From Dysidea avara (lineage: Eukaryota > Porifera > Demospongiae > Dictyoceratida > Dysideidae), in contig NC_089276.1 in NCBI RefSeq assembly GCF_963678975.1, forward strand, positions 3,564,131-3,628,130: a DNA stretch of 64,000 nt, read 5' to 3'. The translations under genes were made by a program, and so were the position numbers. Shown here one piece after another: positions 63,259 through 64,000 of this stretch; the stretch's first letter is position 1; each line of letters opens with the position of its first letter. The notes under the pieces are model-generated. The model was not told the DNA's origin. It worked only from the letters and a program-made list of their open reading frames with translations, and made no database searches.

Positions 63259-64000
63259 ATCCTCCGGGGCCACGGTTAACTGATTAGTCCAACTCTTAAT
63301 TCGTACGCGAGCCCTTGCAGCAGCATCTCTGGTTGGTCTCTGGTGAACAGGCTCAGAACTAACATCGTGATCATTGTCCTTATCAGTATCTCTGTTGTCA
63401 TCACATGTTGTAGGCTCACATGGGGAACTCAACTCAAGAGGGTACAACTTGGCAATTGGTCGGTTTGTTCTCCCTGTGCTTGTCCTTATTTTGGCTGCTC
63501 GAGCATATCCATCAAGGCCTTCCATCAATTCTTCGATCACAGCCAAACGCCATTGTAGTCTGGGTATATCATCATGCACCAGAACGACGTCCCCCACTTT
63601 CACTGATTGTTTAGAAGTACCTGTAGCCTTGTATGCCTCTCGGAGGGAAGTTAAATATTCTCTCTGCCATCTCCTCTGAAAATGATTCAACAATAGTGTT
63701 TGTCTGTTGACCTTGTCACGCAGTGATGTACTGGATAAAAAGGTAGGGTCATGTTGTTCCTCTTCTACGGCTGGGTAAGGTAACATAGTCATGCGTCGTC
63801 CATAGAGCAGGTGCGATGGTGTCAATGGCTCAGGGTCAGTCACATCTGCTGATAGATAGGTCAGGGGGCGATCATTTAGTACTGCTTCAACTTCAACTAT
63901 TAAGGTTTGTAGTACCTCCAATGTAATAAATGACTTTCCCAAGACTTTCCTCAATACCGTCTTCGTAATACCAATCAACCTTTCCCAAAACCCCCCGTAC
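63247..64000 (-). CDS. Second BEL/Pao element, integrase C-terminal part, runs off window
   Basis: An open minus-strand frame from the window edge: YGGFWERLIGITKTVLRKVL holds the integrase catalytic glutamate. Then come LIVEVEAVLNDRPLTYLSAD, LTPSHLLYGRRM and VGDVVLVHDDIPRLQWRLAV (DUF5641-like region), and TNRPIAKLYPLEL. Stop at 63247. It differs clearly from the first element, so it is another subfamily, and this part is undamaged. Confidence 0.88.
   Translation of the reverse strand, partial: YGGFWERLIGITKTVLRKVLGKSFITLEVLQTLIVEVEAVLNDRPLTYLSADVTDPEPLTPSHLLYGRRMTMLPYPAVEEEQHDPTFLSSTSLRDKVNRQTLLLNHFQRRWQREYLTSLREAYKATGTSKQSVKVGDVVLVHDDIPRLQWRLAVIEELMEGLDGYARAAKIRTSTGRTNRPIAKLYPLELSSPCEPTTCDDNRDTDKDNDHDVSSEPVHQRPTRDAAARARVRIKSWTNQLTVAPEDVDD

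Overview
The window is animal (metazoan) nuclear DNA: genes are split into short exons by GT-AG introns, the proteins are built from extracellular fibronectin type III (FN3), immunoglobulin (Ig) and sushi modules and receptor-type protein tyrosine phosphatase (RPTP) domains, and the rest is dense with BEL/Pao LTR retrotransposons, hAT remnants, foldback/MITE elements, SINE-like pieces and minisatellites. Nothing bacterial or viral-genome-like is present. An early-branching animal such as a sponge would fit the mix of receptor modules and TEs, but that is inference; the sequence does not name a species.

Layout. (1) 0.1-12.5 kb, + strand: 3' part of a receptor gene (gene A): FN3 exons carrying single-base frame disruptions, then a clean N-glycosylation-rich stalk exon, a transmembrane exon and a short cytoplasmic tail with a stop at 12533. 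It has no phosphatase domain. A two-exon fragment of unknown identity (1.16-1.68 kb) and many repeats sit between. (2) 13.3-27.5 kb: a degenerate copy (copy A) of the RPTP first catalytic domain (D1), split by an unrelated exon cluster, a dead hAT element, and a 7.6-kb BEL/Pao retrotransposon (19296-26920, minus strand) with identical 164-bp LTRs and a 5-bp target duplication. That retrotransposon itself contains two nested TIR elements, each with its own 5-bp target duplication. (3) 27.8-37.4 kb: gene B, a transmembrane RPTP with juxtamembrane region, D1 and D2. It is disrupted by a stop in D1, two exon-phase problems and frameshifts in D2. (4) 37.6-56.1 kb: gene C, starting 262 bp after gene B: signal peptide, Ig, four sushi, Ig, two sushi. 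Every ectodomain exon is intact, in phase 1-1, and each sushi exon is exactly 192 nt. Its 3' end is not visible. (5) 56.9-62.1 kb: a dispersed repeat split by a 4.6-kb block containing a near-perfect hairpin MITE, another MITE and a 3-kb array of a 31-bp minisatellite. (6) 63.2-64.0 kb: 3' end of a second BEL/Pao element running off the window.

How it fits together. Genes A, B and C look like neighbouring members of one modular receptor family in tandem, with phase-1 ectodomain exons that can be duplicated or shuffled without breaking the frame, and with phosphatase domains being duplicated, lost or broken. Gene C's sushi exons have been amplified together with their introns, apparently recently. 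The most interesting reading is a birth-and-death receptor cluster; whether any member signals, and what it binds, cannot be told from sequence alone. Some frame disruptions could be assembly indels, so read support should be checked first.
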